Origin: Candidatus Endomicrobiellum basalitermitum | Lineage (GTDB): Bacteria; Elusimicrobiota; Endomicrobiia; Endomicrobiales; Endomicrobiaceae | Direction: 5' to 3' | Length of the DNA: 56,469 nucleotides | NCBI GenBank assembly: GCA_031282525.1 | Contig: JAITDN010000002.1 | Coordinates: forward strand, 1 to 56,469 | Shown here: piece after piece, positions 17,879 through 30,271 of the stretch | How positions within the stretch are numbered: the first letter of the stretch is position 1 | Layout: the number at the start of each line of letters is the position of its first letter | Notes under the pieces: model-generated | Told to the model about the DNA's origin: nothing | Seen by the model: the letters and a program-made list of their open reading frames with translations, nothing else | Database searches by the model: none | Program-made: the position numbers and the translations under genes

Positions 17879-19234
17879 ATGAATATTCCTGTTTTAGATT
17901 TATGGCAAAAGGTTGTTAATAACATTAAACCATCTATGACTGCGGAGACTTATAATTTGTGGGTCAATCCTTTAAAACCTATAGCTCTTGAAAGTAACAC
18001 TTTTATTTTAGAAGTCCCCAATACATATTTTTCACAATGGATAGCAAATAATCAACAGAAAAATATTGAACAAACTCTTTCATGCTCCTGTGGATATCCA
18101 ATAATTTTAGAGTTGAGACCAAAACAAAATATATCAGACATAATAAAAAAAGTAGAAGACACTCCTAAACGCGTAGATATACCACTCCAAACAATGCAAA
18201 AAGACCAGATAAATCATAAATATTTCTTTTCTGGTTTCGTCATCGGTACATCTAATAGATTTGCACATGGATGTTGTGAAGCAGTCGCAAAAAACCCAGG
18301 TAAACAATTTAACCCTTTATTCCTTTACAGCGGAGTGGGATTAGGAAAAACGCATCTATTACATGCTATAGGAAACTTTATAAAGCAGTCAACACCAAAT
18401 TTAAAAGTCCTTTATGTCACATGTGAGAAGTTTGTCACGGAATTCATAGAATCAATTCGCTTTGACAAAATATCAAACTTTAAAAGCAAATATAGAAGCT
18501 TGGACTGCCTACTGATTGATGACATCCAGTTTTTAGTAGGCAAAGAAAGCTCTCAAGAAGAATTCTTTCATATGTTTAACAATCTCTTTGATTCAAAAAA
18601 GCAAGTTGTTATCTCTTCTGACAGACCACCAAAAGAACTTGAAGGTGCTGAGGAAAGGCTAATTTCAAGATTTGAGTGGGGTATTATAGCCGATATACAG
18701 CCCCCAGATTTAGAAACAAGAATCGCGATCTTACGCAAAAAATCCGAGGAAGATAAAGTATATATTCCAGATGATGTTATTTTACATATAGCAAAACAAA
18801 TTAAATCAAACATAAGACAACTTGAGGGTTCTTTATTGAAAATAAGCGCTTTTTCAGAGTTTACAGGCGTACCTCTAACTATGGACTCTGTACAAAAAAT
18901 GCTTAAAGATATCATAAAAACAGATGATCATAAACAAATAACAATAGAAGACGTACAAAAAGTTATTTCAGAAGAATTTAATATAGATATTAGAGATTTA
19001 AAATCAAAACGCAGAACAGACGCTATTGCCTTCCCAAGACAAATTGCAATGTATCTTGTGAGAACACTATCTGATGAGTTTTCAACCACAACAATTGGTA
19101 ACGCTTTTGGAGGAAGAGACCATTCTACTGTTATGTATGCCTGTAATAAGGTAAAAGAAAAAATGAACTCTGATCCGTATTTCAATGCCAAAATTAATCA
19201 GATTGTCAAAAAAATACGCGATGCAACAGAATGA
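17879..19234 (+). CDS. dnaA: Chromosomal replication initiator DnaA
   Basis: DnaA binds DnaA boxes and melts the origin. The 451-residue protein has domain I (about 1-85), a short linker, the AAA+ domain with Walker A GVGLGKTH (about 152-159) and Walker B LLIDDIQFL (Asp214-Asp215), and the C-terminal DNA-binding domain with the signature GGRDHSTVMYACNKV. GGAG stands 5 bp before the ATG. The plus strand through this gene is C-rich, so dnaA is on the lagging strand of the leftward fork, unlike dnaN. Confidence 0.98.
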   Translation: MNIPVLDLWQKVVNNIKPSMTAETYNLWVNPLKPIALESNTFILEVPNTYFSQWIANNQQKNIEQTLSCSCGYPIILELRPKQNISDIIKKVEDTPKRVDIPLQTMQKDQINHKYFFSGFVIGTSNRFAHGCCEAVAKNPGKQFNPLFLYSGVGLGKTHLLHAIGNFIKQSTPNLKVLYVTCEKFVTEFIESIRFDKISNFKSKYRSLDCLLIDDIQFLVGKESSQEEFFHMFNNLFDSKKQVVISSDRPPKELEGAEERLISRFEWGIIADIQPPDLETRIAILRKKSEEDKVYIPDDVILHIAKQIKSNIRQLEGSLLKISAFSEFTGVPLTMDSVQKMLKDIIKTDDHKQITIEDVQKVISEEFNIDIRDLKSKRRTDAIAFPRQIAMYLVRTLSDEFSTTTIGNAFGGRDHSTVMYACNKVKEKMNSDPYFNAKINQIVKKIRDATE

Positions 19235-19454
19235 GCATAACTTAGTTGATAATGTACACAAAATTAGTACAGTAAAAAGCTTATGTTAACAATGTTGATA
19301 ACATAAGCTTTTTACTAACATGATTATTTTTATTAAACTTTCAATAATTTGTGCTTATAAATATATATTTTAAAAGTAATTAAAAAGTTTTCAATAATAT
19401 ACAGATTGTTATTAAATATAAGGGATTTTTCAATTTTTTGGGGGAAAAACAATA
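19235..19454. other. Probable replication origin (oriC) between dnaA and dnaN
   Basis: The 220-bp spacer holds AGTTGATAA (19244-19252, one mismatch to the box), a perfect TGTTGATAA (19293-19301) inside a long hairpin, and then about 130 bp of very AT-rich DNA that could unwind. Sampled lines of the plus strand are C-rich to the left (dnaE through dnaA) and G-rich to the right (dnaN, gyrB, gyrA), the pattern expected where two forks part. Location by skew and boxes is inference; the upstream palindrome at 17847 may be part of a bipartite origin. Confidence 0.75.
19271..19316. repeat. Perfect 17-bp inverted repeat enclosing a DnaA box
   Basis: Arms 19271-19287 (AGTAAAAAGCTTATGTT) and 19300-19316 are exactly complementary around a 12-base loop. 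A DnaA-box-like TGTTGATAA spans the loop and the first two bases of the right arm. It can be read as the dnaA terminator, although no clean T-run follows, or as a cruciform element of the origin. Confidence 0.85.
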
Positions 19455-20576
19455 ATGAATGTAATCTGTGGAAAAGATGAGTTATTAAGAGGTATACAAA
19501 CAGTATCTTTAACAGGGTCACCTAGGTGTACTCTCCCTGTATTATCAAATTTTTTATTTGAAACTAAAGGGGATAAAATAAAACTTTCTTCTACTGATCT
19601 TGAAATAGCAATAGAATGTTATATTAAAGGTGAAATAATTGAGGACGGTGGGGTTACAATACCTACGAAGAAATTTTCAAATATTGTAAAAGAACTCATC
19701 ATGGACAAAGAAATAGAAATCAGAGCAGACGAGACAAGTCACATAAACATTACATCTGGAAAATCAAAGTTTAATCTTATGGGAATTTCAAAGTCAGAGT
19801 ATCCTGTTATACCAATTTTCTCTAGGGAAAATTGTTTTACAATTGAGAAAGAGATCTTTACTCAAATGCTAAGAAAGACTGTTTTTTCGGTATCCAAGGA
19901 TTTACAGAGGTATGTCTTAAACGGAGTTTATTTTGTAATGATGGATAACAAACTCAGCATGGTTGCTACAGATGGTAGGCGACTTGCTTATGTTGAAAAT
20001 AAAAGTATAAAGGAAACAACAAATGGAAGAGCCATAGTTCCTACGAAAGCCGTAAACGATATATTGAGATTATTGTCTTCAGATACAAAATCCAAAAATA
20101 TAAAGATTAGTATCACTACTAATCAAGTAGCTACAGAAATCGACGACATAGTTTTTCTCTCAATACTTATAGACGGAACCTTTCCAAGTTATGAACAAGT
20201 AATTCCTAAAAATTTAAAATTAAAGATAAAATTAAATGTAAAGGATACTCTTGCTGCGGTAAAACAGATGGCTATTCTAACTGAGAACAGACCTTCATCT
20301 GATGTATCGTCATCTGTAAAGTTTTACTTTGACGCAGATGTCTTAAAAATTTCAGCCTCGACAGCGGGAATTGGTTCTGGAGAAGTCGAGCTTGAGGTGG
20401 AATATAAAGATAAGCCATCGGAGATTAACTTTAATCCTAATTTTGTAAAGGAAGTTTTACAAAATATTGATGAAGATTTTGCTATGTTTGAATTTAGTGA
20501 CTCTTTAAATCCTGTATTGATATATCCAGAAAAGAATAAAGACTATCTTTATGTCATAATGCCGATGAGAATTTAA
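19455..20576 (+). CDS. dnaN: DNA polymerase III beta subunit (sliding clamp)
   Basis: The clamp tethers DnaE to DNA. The 373-residue length is standard and the three-domain layout is seen in the repeated pattern (MNVICGKDELLRGIQTVSL at the start, VATDGRRLAYVE in the middle, and the C-terminal YLYVIMPMRI). GGGGGAAA precedes the ATG. It is the first gene right of the origin and runs with the fork. The DciA-like gene follows 2 bp after its stop. Confidence 0.97.
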   Translation: MNVICGKDELLRGIQTVSLTGSPRCTLPVLSNFLFETKGDKIKLSSTDLEIAIECYIKGEIIEDGGVTIPTKKFSNIVKELIMDKEIEIRADETSHINITSGKSKFNLMGISKSEYPVIPIFSRENCFTIEKEIFTQMLRKTVFSVSKDLQRYVLNGVYFVMMDNKLSMVATDGRRLAYVENKSIKETTNGRAIVPTKAVNDILRLLSSDTKSKNIKISITTNQVATEIDDIVFLSILIDGTFPSYEQVIPKNLKLKIKLNVKDTLAAVKQMAILTENRPSSDVSSSVKFYFDADVLKISASTAGIGSGEVELEVEYKDKPSEINFNPNFVKEVLQNIDEDFAMFEFSDSLNPVLIYPEKNKDYLYVIMPMRI

Positions 20577-20578
20577 GT

Positions 20579-20851
20579 ATGTCGTGGACATCCTCTAGAA
20601 AAGTAATAGGTTTATTAAGGAAACAACTTGGATTAGATGATGTTTTTTTTACATTGGAGAGGGTTTGGGATAAAGAAGTTGGTGTAGAAGGCGTTGAAAT
20701 AACTGGATATAAAAATGGAACAATTTTTGCACAAACCCAGAGTTCAGTTGCAAATTATGAGCTTATAATACGCAAAAAAGAAATAGTTAAAAAATTAAAT
20801 CAATATATAGGCACCCCTAAAATAAAAAATATAAAGGTAAGTATAAAATAG
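20579..20851 (+). CDS. DUF721 / DciA-like protein
   Basis: The 90-residue protein has the DUF721 layout: an N-terminal helix (LLRKQLGLDDVF), the W-D motif in ERVWDKEVG, ITGYKNGTIFAQTQSSVANYEL and a C-terminal IKNIKVSIK strand. Members in the DciA group load or assist the replicative helicase in bacteria without DnaC/DnaI-type loaders; others are of unknown role. The gene sits between dnaN and gyrB, the place where recF-DUF721 normally occurs, but recF is missing. It is probably translated with dnaN. Confidence 0.75.
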   Translation: MSWTSSRKVIGLLRKQLGLDDVFFTLERVWDKEVGVEGVEITGYKNGTIFAQTQSSVANYELIIRKKEIVKKLNQYIGTPKIKNIKVSIK

Positions 20852-20904
20852 AACTTTTATATTTTAAATTTTTTAAGTTGTATAGCTAGATTAGTCACAA
20901 TTAA

Positions 20905-23421
<2,517 letters not shown>

Positions 23422-23560
23422 GTGGTAAAAAGTGTAATAGAATAAAAGTTTTATATCTAAATAATTAAAAAATAGTTAAGGATGGATGAAGACTTTTAGA
23501 GAGAAAGTAAGATTCATAAAATTTAAAGAATTGGAAGTAGAATTACTTTGAGACATAAAA

Positions 23561-23797
23561 ATGCATGTAAAGTTTGAAATAATTCATCATTTTCTTGATG
23601 GCAATGCAATTTAATAGTTAATACATATTTTACCTAGAAAGTATTTAAAGGCAAATATAGATACGTATTATAATGTTTTGTTTAATATATCACAAAAGAT
23701 GGTAACCGGTAAAATGAGATTTGTTTTTTTTATTGAGGTTGCGGTAAAACAGTCTAAAAGAAATACATTAAATGTAGGAAAAAAATTATTAATATAA
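23561..23797 (+). pseudogene. Remnant of a Fic-domain (AMP-transferase) gene
   Basis: One frame reads MHVKFEIIHHFLDGNAI, then two stop codons, then a segment containing LPRKYLKANIDTYYNVLF and RFVFFIEVAVKQSKR. The first part matches the Fic active-site region (family pattern HPFxDGNGRxxR): the catalytic His and DGN remain, Pro has become His and the GRxxR part is lost. The second part matches the helical tail after the Fic motif. The N-terminal half is missing. It occupies the space between gyrB and gyrA. Identification rests on motif recognition by eye; it cannot be active. Confidence 0.7.
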
Positions 23798-23823
23798 ATT
23801 AGAATTGAACAAAGAGGATGGGA

Positions 23824-26310
23824 ATGACGAAAAACATTAATGAGCAGGAAGGAGCAGTAGCTTCTGGAGTTATTGCTACAAGTATTGTACCGCGAAATAT
23901 TGAAGATGAAATGAAAAGTTCCTACATTGATTATGCTATGAGTGTGATCATTGGAAGAGCTTTACCTGATGTTCGAGATGGATTAAAACCTGTTCATAGA
24001 AGAATACTTTATGCTATGAAAGAAATGGGCTTAAAGCATAATAGTGCATATAAAAAATCTGCTAGAATTGTTGGAGATGTGTTGGGTAAGTATCATCCTC
24101 ACGGCGATGCAGCAGTTTATGGTGCTATGGTCAGAATGGTACAAGATTTTTCATTGAGATATCCGATGATTGATGGTCAAGGAAACTTCGGAAGTATAGA
24201 CGGTGACTTTGCGGCGGCAATGCGTTATACTGAAGTGAGGATGGATGCAATTACTGATGAAATGCTTATGGATTTAGATAAAAATACCGTTGATTTTATT
24301 CCAAATTATGATGGTTCATTAAAAGAGCCTATCATACTTCCAACAAAACTCCCAAGTCTTTTGATTAATGGGTCGGCGGGTATAGCTGTAGGTATGGCTA
24401 CGAATATTCCTACTCACAATATTGATGAGGTTAGCGATGCGTTAATAGCTTTAATTAACGATGAAGAACTTTCAGTTTCACAAATAGCAAAATATATTAA
24501 GGGCCCAGATTTTCCTACAGGAGCAATAATTTTAGGTAAAAACGGAATCATTGATTATATGGAAAAAGGCAGAGGCTCGGTAAAAACCAGAGCTAAAGTT
24601 TATGTAGAAAAAATTAAAGGTGATAGTAGAGAAGCAATAATAGTAAATGAGATTCCTTATCAGGTTAATAAGGCGAATCTTATAAGTTCTATTGCTGATT
24701 TAGTAAAAGATAAAAAGATTGATGGCATTTCCGATTTGCGTGATGAGTCTGATCGCGATGGCATAAGAATAGTTGTTGAAGTTAAAAGAGGTGCAAATGC
24801 ACAGGTTATTTTAAATTACTTGTATAAACATACTCAGATGCAGTCATCCTTTGGTGTTATAATGCTCGCACTTGTAAATAACAGACCTAAGATTATGAAT
24901 ATTAAGGAAATCTTAACTCATCATATTGAGCATAGAAAAGTTGTTATTACAAGAAGAACAGAGTTTGACTTACGAAAAGCTGAAAATAGACTACATATTT
25001 TAGAAGGTTTGAAAATAGCAATTGATAATATTGACGATGTTATTAAGTGTATTAAAGAATCTTCAGATGAAAATATTGCACGTTCAAATTTAATGTCAAA
25101 ATTTTTTTTGACTAAGATCCAGGCTGAATCTATTTTAGAAATGAAAATTCGTCAACTGACTGGATTAAAAAGGAAAGAAATTGAAGATGAACGCTGGGAG
25201 GTTAAAGAGCTTATTGAAGAGCTTCGTTCCATATTAGCAGATTCAAGAAAAATTTTGACCATAATTAAAAATGAGATTGTAGATATAAAGAAAAAATATG
25301 GTGATAAGAGAAGAACACAAATTCAAACTGAAGAAGAAGTTGACTTTAATATTGAAGATTTGATTCAAGAGGAAGAGGTTGCGGTAACAATGTCACATTC
25401 TGGGTATATTAAGAGAATACCGCTTGATACCTACAAGGCGCAGCATAGGGGTGGAAGAGGAATAACTGGAATGAACACGAAAGAAGAAGATTTTGTGGAA
25501 AATTTGTTTATTACGAGTTCTCATTCTTATATGTTGTTTTTTACGACTCGTGGAAGACTCTACTGGAATAGAGTTTATGAGATTCCTGAAGGGTCGAGAA
25601 CGTCAAAAGGAAAGGCTATAGTAAATTTCTTAAAGCTGCAAGGAACTGAAGAGAAAATTACTGCAGCAATTCCTATAAAATCTTTTGATTCTAGGTATGT
25701 CAAAGATGAATATCTACTTATGTGTACGAAGAAAGGCATAATTAAAAAAATTGCTCTTCATGAGTTTGCCAATCCTAGAAAGGGCGGTATAATAGCGATT
25801 AGGCTTAGAGAAGGCGATATTTTAAAAGAAGTTAAAGCTATAGAAAAGAAGACTGAAGTTGTAATTGCAACTAAAAAAGGCATGGCTATAAAATTTAAAG
25901 AAAGCGATATACGCACAATAGGACGAAGTTCTATAGGAGTAAAAGGCATTTCTCTCAAAAATGATGATGAAGTTATAGGCATGGAAGTCTTTTCTTCGAA
26001 GGATGTTTTTCTATCTGTCTCTGAGAATGGTTACGGCAAAAGAACATACGTAGGAAAATATCGTCTTCAAAATAGAGGTGGGTATGGGGTTATAAATATA
26101 CAGACAACAGAAAGGAATGGGAATGTCGTCGGAATTAAAAAGACAAACGATAGTGAAGAAATAATAATTGTCACACAAAAAGGTATAACCATAAGACTTA
26201 GAGCCAAAAATATATCCGTTATAGGAAGAAATACTCAAGGTGTTCGTCTTGTTCGTCTTGATGACGATGATAAAGTTGCAAAGGTTGCAACAATTACACC
26301 TTCTGAATAG
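23824..26310 (+). CDS. gyrA: DNA gyrase subunit A
   Basis: GyrA cuts and rejoins DNA. The 828-residue protein has the winged-helix region with the catalytic Tyr in [10 protein letters not shown] (Tyr135 by this start), the coiled-coil tower, and a C-terminal beta-pinwheel with the GyrA box QHRGGRG (540-546), which marks it as gyrase rather than topoisomerase IV. Two ATGs lie 6 bp apart; the second (23824) is preferred because GAGG is six bases upstream, while it touches the first. No parC/parE is seen in the window. Confidence 0.97.
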   Translation: MTKNINEQEGAVASGVIATSIVPRNIEDEMKSSYIDYAMSVIIGRALPDVRDGLKPVHRRILYAMKEMGLKHNSAYKKSARIVGDVLGKYHPHGDAAVYGAMVRMVQDFSLRYPMIDGQGNFGSIDGDFAAAMRYTEVRMDAITDEMLMDLDKNTVDFIPNYDGSLKEPIILPTKLPSLLINGSAGIAVGMATNIPTHNIDEVSDALIALINDEELSVSQIAKYIKGPDFPTGAIILGKNGIIDYMEKGRGSVKTRAKVYVEKIKGDSREAIIVNEIPYQVNKANLISSIADLVKDKKIDGISDLRDESDRDGIRIVVEVKRGANAQVILNYLYKHTQMQSSFGVIMLALVNNRPKIMNIKEILTHHIEHRKVVITRRTEFDLRKAENRLHILEGLKIAIDNIDDVIKCIKESSDENIARSNLMSKFFLTKIQAESILEMKIRQLTGLKRKEIEDERWEVKELIEELRSILADSRKILTIIKNEIVDIKKKYGDKRRTQIQTEEEVDFNIEDLIQEEEVAVTMSHSGYIKRIPLDTYKAQHRGGRGITGMNTKEEDFVENLFITSSHSYMLFFTTRGRLYWNRVYEIPEGSRTSKGKAIVNFLKLQGTEEKITAAIPIKSFDSRYVKDEYLLMCTKKGIIKKIALHEFANPRKGGIIAIRLREGDILKEVKAIEKKTEVVIATKKGMAIKFKESDIRTIGRSSIGVKGISLKNDDEVIGMEVFSSKDVFLSVSENGYGKRTYVGKYRLQNRGGYGVINIQTTERNGNVVGIKKTNDSEEIIIVTQKGITIRLRAKNISVIGRNTQGVRLVRLDDDDKVAKVATITPSE

Positions 26311-26388
26311 AAAATGAGAATAACAAAATTAGAAGTTCAATTAAAAAAAAGAATTACAAAATAAAAAAGATCTTTATTTTTTTTCTAG

Positions 26389-27789
26389 TTATTTACATTT
26401 TTTAATCTTAGAAATTTTATATCCTGCGTAAACTACTAATACCCAAATTGGAAGTGCGATAACTTGTTTTGTCATTGAAAGTTGTGGCGATATTGCCATA
26501 ACGACTAAGATAAAAAAAATAAACAATAGAGAAGCGTAGTTTGAATATGGATAAAGCGGCGATGGAAATAAAGTCTTCTGATTTTCAAGGTTTTTTTGTT
26601 TTTTGAACTTAATGTGGGATATGGTAATCAACATCCAGTTGAGAATTATACACATAACTACAAAGCTCATAACTATTTTAAATGCTTCAGACCAGTTTGG
26701 CATAAAATAATTTAGTGGTACTACTGAAAATGTCAAAATGCCCGATAGTAAAAGAGCTGGGATAGGCACTCCATTTTTAGTTGTTTTTTTTAAAACGTCA
26801 GGTGCATTATTTTGCAAAGCAAGGCCGTAAATTGTACGACTATTGCTATAAATGCAACCGCTATAAACCGATAACGCGGCTGTTAAAATGATGAAATTAA
26901 GTGTCCATGCAGCGTATTTGAACCCTATTTTGTCAAATATAATTACGAATGGACTATCGTTTGCATTTAAATTGCTCCAGTGATAGAGTGATAAGAGTAT
27001 GATTAAAGAAGCGACGTAAAGAAATAAAATGCGCGACACTACTTGATTAATGGCTTTGGGTATGGTTTTTTTAGGATCTAAGGTTTCAGCGGCTGTAATA
27101 CCCACTAGTTCTAAGCCGCCAAAAGCAAAGATTACTATTGGTAAGGTAGTTATGAGTCCGACAATCCCGTGTGGGAAAAATCCATTGAAAATGGAATTTT
27201 CTATATTTTTACCCGTTGCTGACCACAAATTTTTGAAAGTTGCACCGTCAACCAAACTTGGATTTATGATTAATATGTACAGTCCTGTCAAAATCATTGC
27301 ACACATTGCAATGATTTTGACGATTGCAAACCAGAATTCTATTTCAGCGTAAGCTTTTACGGCACTGAGATTTATTATATTTGTGAGTATGAAAAAAAAG
27401 AGGGTTGTTTTCCATGTTTCCAGCGTTGGGAACCAATATTGAAGATAAGCTGCCATAGCTGTTAACTCTGCCATGCCTACCATAACATATATAATCCAGT
27501 AATTCCAACCTGCTAAAAAGCCCGGGAAGTTCCCCCAGTACTTATTTGCAAAATGACTAAGAGAGCCTGCAACAGGTTCTTCAGTGTTCATTTCGCCTAA
27601 TTGGCGCATAATCGAGAAAATCAAGATACCAGCGCTTGCATAACCTAGGATGACTGCCGGACCTGCTATAAAAATTGCACTTCCAGTTGCTAAGAATAAA
27701 CCTGTACCGATAGTTCCGCCGATCGTAATGAACTGAATATGACGATTTGTTAATTTGCGTTTTAAATTACTTTCATGTGATTGCGACAT
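26389..27789 (-). CDS. Amino-acid permease (APC superfamily, AAT family)
   Basis: The 466-residue protein has about twelve hydrophobic segments and the family's first-helix signature (FITIGGTIGTGLFLATGSAI) followed by GEMNTEEPVAGSLSHFANKYWG. It imports amino acids with protons across the inner membrane; close relatives include the D-serine/D-alanine/glycine (CycA), lysine and GABA/arginine carriers, and the substrate cannot be told here. The start is set by GGGAG eight bases before the ATG. It converges on gyrA across 78 bp. Import of amino acids fits a host-dependent bacterium. Confidence 0.88.
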   Translation of the reverse strand: MSQSHESNLKRKLTNRHIQFITIGGTIGTGLFLATGSAIFIAGPAVILGYASAGILIFSIMRQLGEMNTEEPVAGSLSHFANKYWGNFPGFLAGWNYWIIYVMVGMAELTAMAAYLQYWFPTLETWKTTLFFFILTNIINLSAVKAYAEIEFWFAIVKIIAMCAMILTGLYILIINPSLVDGATFKNLWSATGKNIENSIFNGFFPHGIVGLITTLPIVIFAFGGLELVGITAAETLDPKKTIPKAINQVVSRILFLYVASLIILLSLYHWSNLNANDSPFVIIFDKIGFKYAAWTLNFIILTAALSVYSGCIYSNSRTIYGLALQNNAPDVLKKTTKNGVPIPALLLSGILTFSVVPLNYFMPNWSEAFKIVMSFVVMCIILNWMLITISHIKFKKQKNLENQKTLFPSPLYPYSNYASLLFIFFILVVMAISPQLSMTKQVIALPIWVLVVYAGYKISKIKKCK

Positions 27790-28168
27790 AAAATAAACTC
27801 CCAATAATAAAATTATAAACAAAGCAGGAATAAGAATATAAACAGAAATGTTAAATAATTATTTTAATGACATTTTCAAGTTTCGTATTTTGATTATTAC
27901 ATAACGCTATCCGTTTATTAGTTATTAACAAATATTATACAAAAATTGAAAAAAAGCTTCAAGGTATTGAAAGAATTTTTAATTAATGGTTCTTATAAAG
28001 ACATTAATTTTTTATAATATTATTTTAACTAAGAGAGGTTTGTATTATTTAAGTTGAAAAATAGAATGGAGTGGGTGTAATACGAGGTACTAGTAGTTTC
28101 AATAGCATAAATGTAAGGTTGAACGTTCAAAGGATAGTTTGATAAGATTGGAGTTTGTAAATTTAATT

Positions 28169-28184
28169 TGTTTCACGTGAAACT
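28169..28184. promoter_or_regulatory. parS centromere site
   Basis: TGTTTCACGTGAAACT matches the bacterial parS consensus (TGTTTCACGTGAAACA) at 15 of 16 positions and is a near-perfect palindrome. It lies 38 bp before the parA pseudogene and less than 1 kb before the intact parB, where ParB would load. Confidence 0.93.
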
Positions 28185-28221
28185 TGTGAATCTGGAGGAG
28201 AGTATTAAATGGAGTTTTTTA

Positions 28222-28995
28222 ATGCGTAAGATAGTTGCGATAGCTAATCAAAAAGGTGGAGTTGGAAAAACTACAACCGCAATTAATCTAGCGGTTAGCT
28301 TGGGCACATTTGGGGGTGTAAATGTTTATTGATTGATATGGACCCGCAAAGTGATACGACTACTGGGTTTGGGATTAATAAAAATGTTCTTGAAAGAGAT
28401 ATTTATGATGTTTTAGTAAATCAAATTACTTTAGAAAATATTCTTCATAATACTATTATAAATCGGCTTGATCTTGATCTTGTGCCTGCGACTACCGGCT
28501 TAAGTGGAGCTGAAGTAGATTTAGTAAATATGAATGACAGAGAGAAAAAGTTAAAATTTGCATTGGAAAGATTTCATGGAATGTATAAATATATTATTAT
28601 AGATTGCCCCCCCATCTCTTGGATTACTCACAATAAATGCTTTGGTTGCAGCGGATAGTGTTTTGATTCCTATGCAATGTGAATTTTTTGCCTTAGAAGG
28701 ACTAGGGCAACTTTCGGAGACAATCTCTGTATTGATGCAAAATTACAATTTAAATTTAGAGGGTGTTCTGTTTACAATGTATGATTCCAGAGCTAACTTA
28801 GTAGAACAGGTAGTAGGAGAAGTGAAAAAGTTTTTTAAAGAAAAGGTTTGTGAAACAAAAATACCAAGAACGATAAAACTTGCTGAAGCGCCAAGTTTTG
28901 GGAAGCCTGTTTTGTTATATGATCCATCGTGTAAAGGTGCTCAAGCTTATTTAGATTTTGCAAAAGAGTTTATTGTAAGGCAAATTTTAAGATGA
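28222..28995 (+). pseudogene. parA: Chromosomal ParA (Soj) with two homopolymer frameshifts
   Basis: The gene starts at 28222 with [20 protein letters not shown], a normal Walker A. The frame is lost in a run of five G (about 28313-28317), continues in another frame from [14 protein letters not shown] to IIIDCPP, is lost again in a run of seven C (about 28607-28613, six expected) and returns to the first frame for TINALVAADSVLIPMQCEFF through the end at 28995. Restored, the product is about 257 residues, of normal length and well conserved. The two shifts cancel. They may be real recent mutations, sequencing errors or sites of slippage. parB follows after 147 bp and is intact. Confidence 0.85.
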
Positions 28996-29142
28996 GTTTT
29001 AACAGGTTATTGGGTTTTGGATTGTAAAATTTGAAAAGTTTGTAGACAAGTTGTATAAATATACATTAAAATTCTGTTTTATATTAGTAATTAATCAATG
29101 ATGTTTATATATTTTTATTAACTATAAATAATGGGAGAGTTT

Positions 29143-30015
29143 ATGTATAAGAAGGCATTGGGAAGGGGATTGGAATCTTTAATGCCGTTATTAATGACAA
29201 ATAGAGCATCTATAGAGGAAAAAATAATAACGATACCATTAAACAAAGTTAAATCTAATAGATTTCAGCCAAGAAATAAATTTGATGAGACAAAACTTCA
29301 AGAACTCGCGGATTCAATAAAAAAGCATGGACTTGCTCAACCTATTTTGGTTTCTGAGTTAATAGTTTCGGGTGAGTATGAAATTATTGCAGGAGAAAGA
29401 AGATTTAGAGCATCTAAACTGATTGGCAATAAGGATATAAAGGCTATAGTAAGACATTCTGTAAATGACAGGCAGAGATTTGATTTAGCATTAATTGAGA
29501 ATATTCAGAGAGAAAATTTAGATCCCATTGAAGAAGCAAAAGCTTTTAAAAGACTTGTAGATGAATTTGGACATACACATGAACAGATTGCAAAAATTGT
29601 CGGTAAAGATAGACCTGTAGTCTCGAATGCATTAAGACTTTTATCTTTACCTGAAGATGTTCAATTGCTAATAAGTGAAGGTAGAATTTCGTCAGGGCAT
29701 GGCAAGATTCTTGCTGGTATAAATAATGGGAATAAAATAAGAATGATTGTAAATAAAATATTAGATGAAAAACTCTCAGTAAGAGCAGTAGAGAAAATTG
29801 CCTCAAGTATTGGTTTTAATGAGAAATCTTACGGACAAAATAAACAGAGGCAAGAACAAGAAATAGAATTGGTGAATTTGAAAGAAAAAATTCAAAGAAA
29901 ACTTGACACAAAAGCAAATGTTTTTGGAACTACTAGAAAAGGCAAAATAGAAATTTATTATTACTCTTTAGAGGATTTTGAAAGAATTACAAAAGAACTT
30001 AATTTTACCTGTTGA
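29143..30015 (+). CDS. parB: Chromosome partition protein ParB
   Basis: ParB binds parS and spreads as a CTP-dependent clamp. The 290-residue protein begins MYKKALGRGLESLMP, has the N-terminal ParB/Srx domain (IPLNKVKSNRFQPRNKFDE, GEYEIIAGERRFRASKLIG), the arginine-rich clamp motif GERRFRA, a helix-turn-helix (HEQIAKIVGKDRPVVSNALR) and a C-terminal dimerisation tail. The start at 29143 has GGGAGAG upstream. It is intact although parA just before it is broken. Confidence 0.95.
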   Translation: MYKKALGRGLESLMPLLMTNRASIEEKIITIPLNKVKSNRFQPRNKFDETKLQELADSIKKHGLAQPILVSELIVSGEYEIIAGERRFRASKLIGNKDIKAIVRHSVNDRQRFDLALIENIQRENLDPIEEAKAFKRLVDEFGHTHEQIAKIVGKDRPVVSNALRLLSLPEDVQLLISEGRISSGHGKILAGINNGNKIRMIVNKILDEKLSVRAVEKIASSIGFNEKSYGQNKQRQEQEIELVNLKEKIQRKLDTKANVFGTTRKGKIEIYYYSLEDFERITKELNFTC

Positions 30016-30130
30016 TAAGTTGATTTTGTTTTTTTGTTTAAAATATGAATATAAGAATATGTTATGAAGATAATTCACAAAAATATGTTGAAAAATAAAT
30101 AGAATTTGCTTGTTGATAAATTGTTGATAA
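30010..30130. promoter_or_regulatory. Cluster of DnaA-box-like sites between parB and the Pif1-like helicase gene
   Basis: TGTTGATAA occurs at 30010-30018, 30111-30119 and 30122-30130, with a near copy TGTTGAAAA at 30086-30094, all in the same direction. The last two are 11 bp apart, about one helical turn. The first overlaps the last codons of parB. The same nonamer makes up the dnaA-region boxes. It could be a DnaA-titrating or DnaA-reactivating site, part of the origin, or a control region for the helicase gene at 30272. Confidence 0.6.
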
Positions 30131-30271
30131 GTTACTATGGATGAGCATGAATAAGCATAGCTAATTAAGCATATGATTTTTTTAAATTTTCCTTTAAAGA
30201 GCAATCTTGTAAAAGAAAGAAGTGTTTAAATATTTTTTCATTTGTTGTATAAATTATTATAAAAAAACAAA

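Noticed and set aside
26311-26388. Terminator between gyrA and the permease gene
   Set aside because: Only a weak A/T stem with a bulge around AGATCT is present; it cannot be told from general A/T symmetry.
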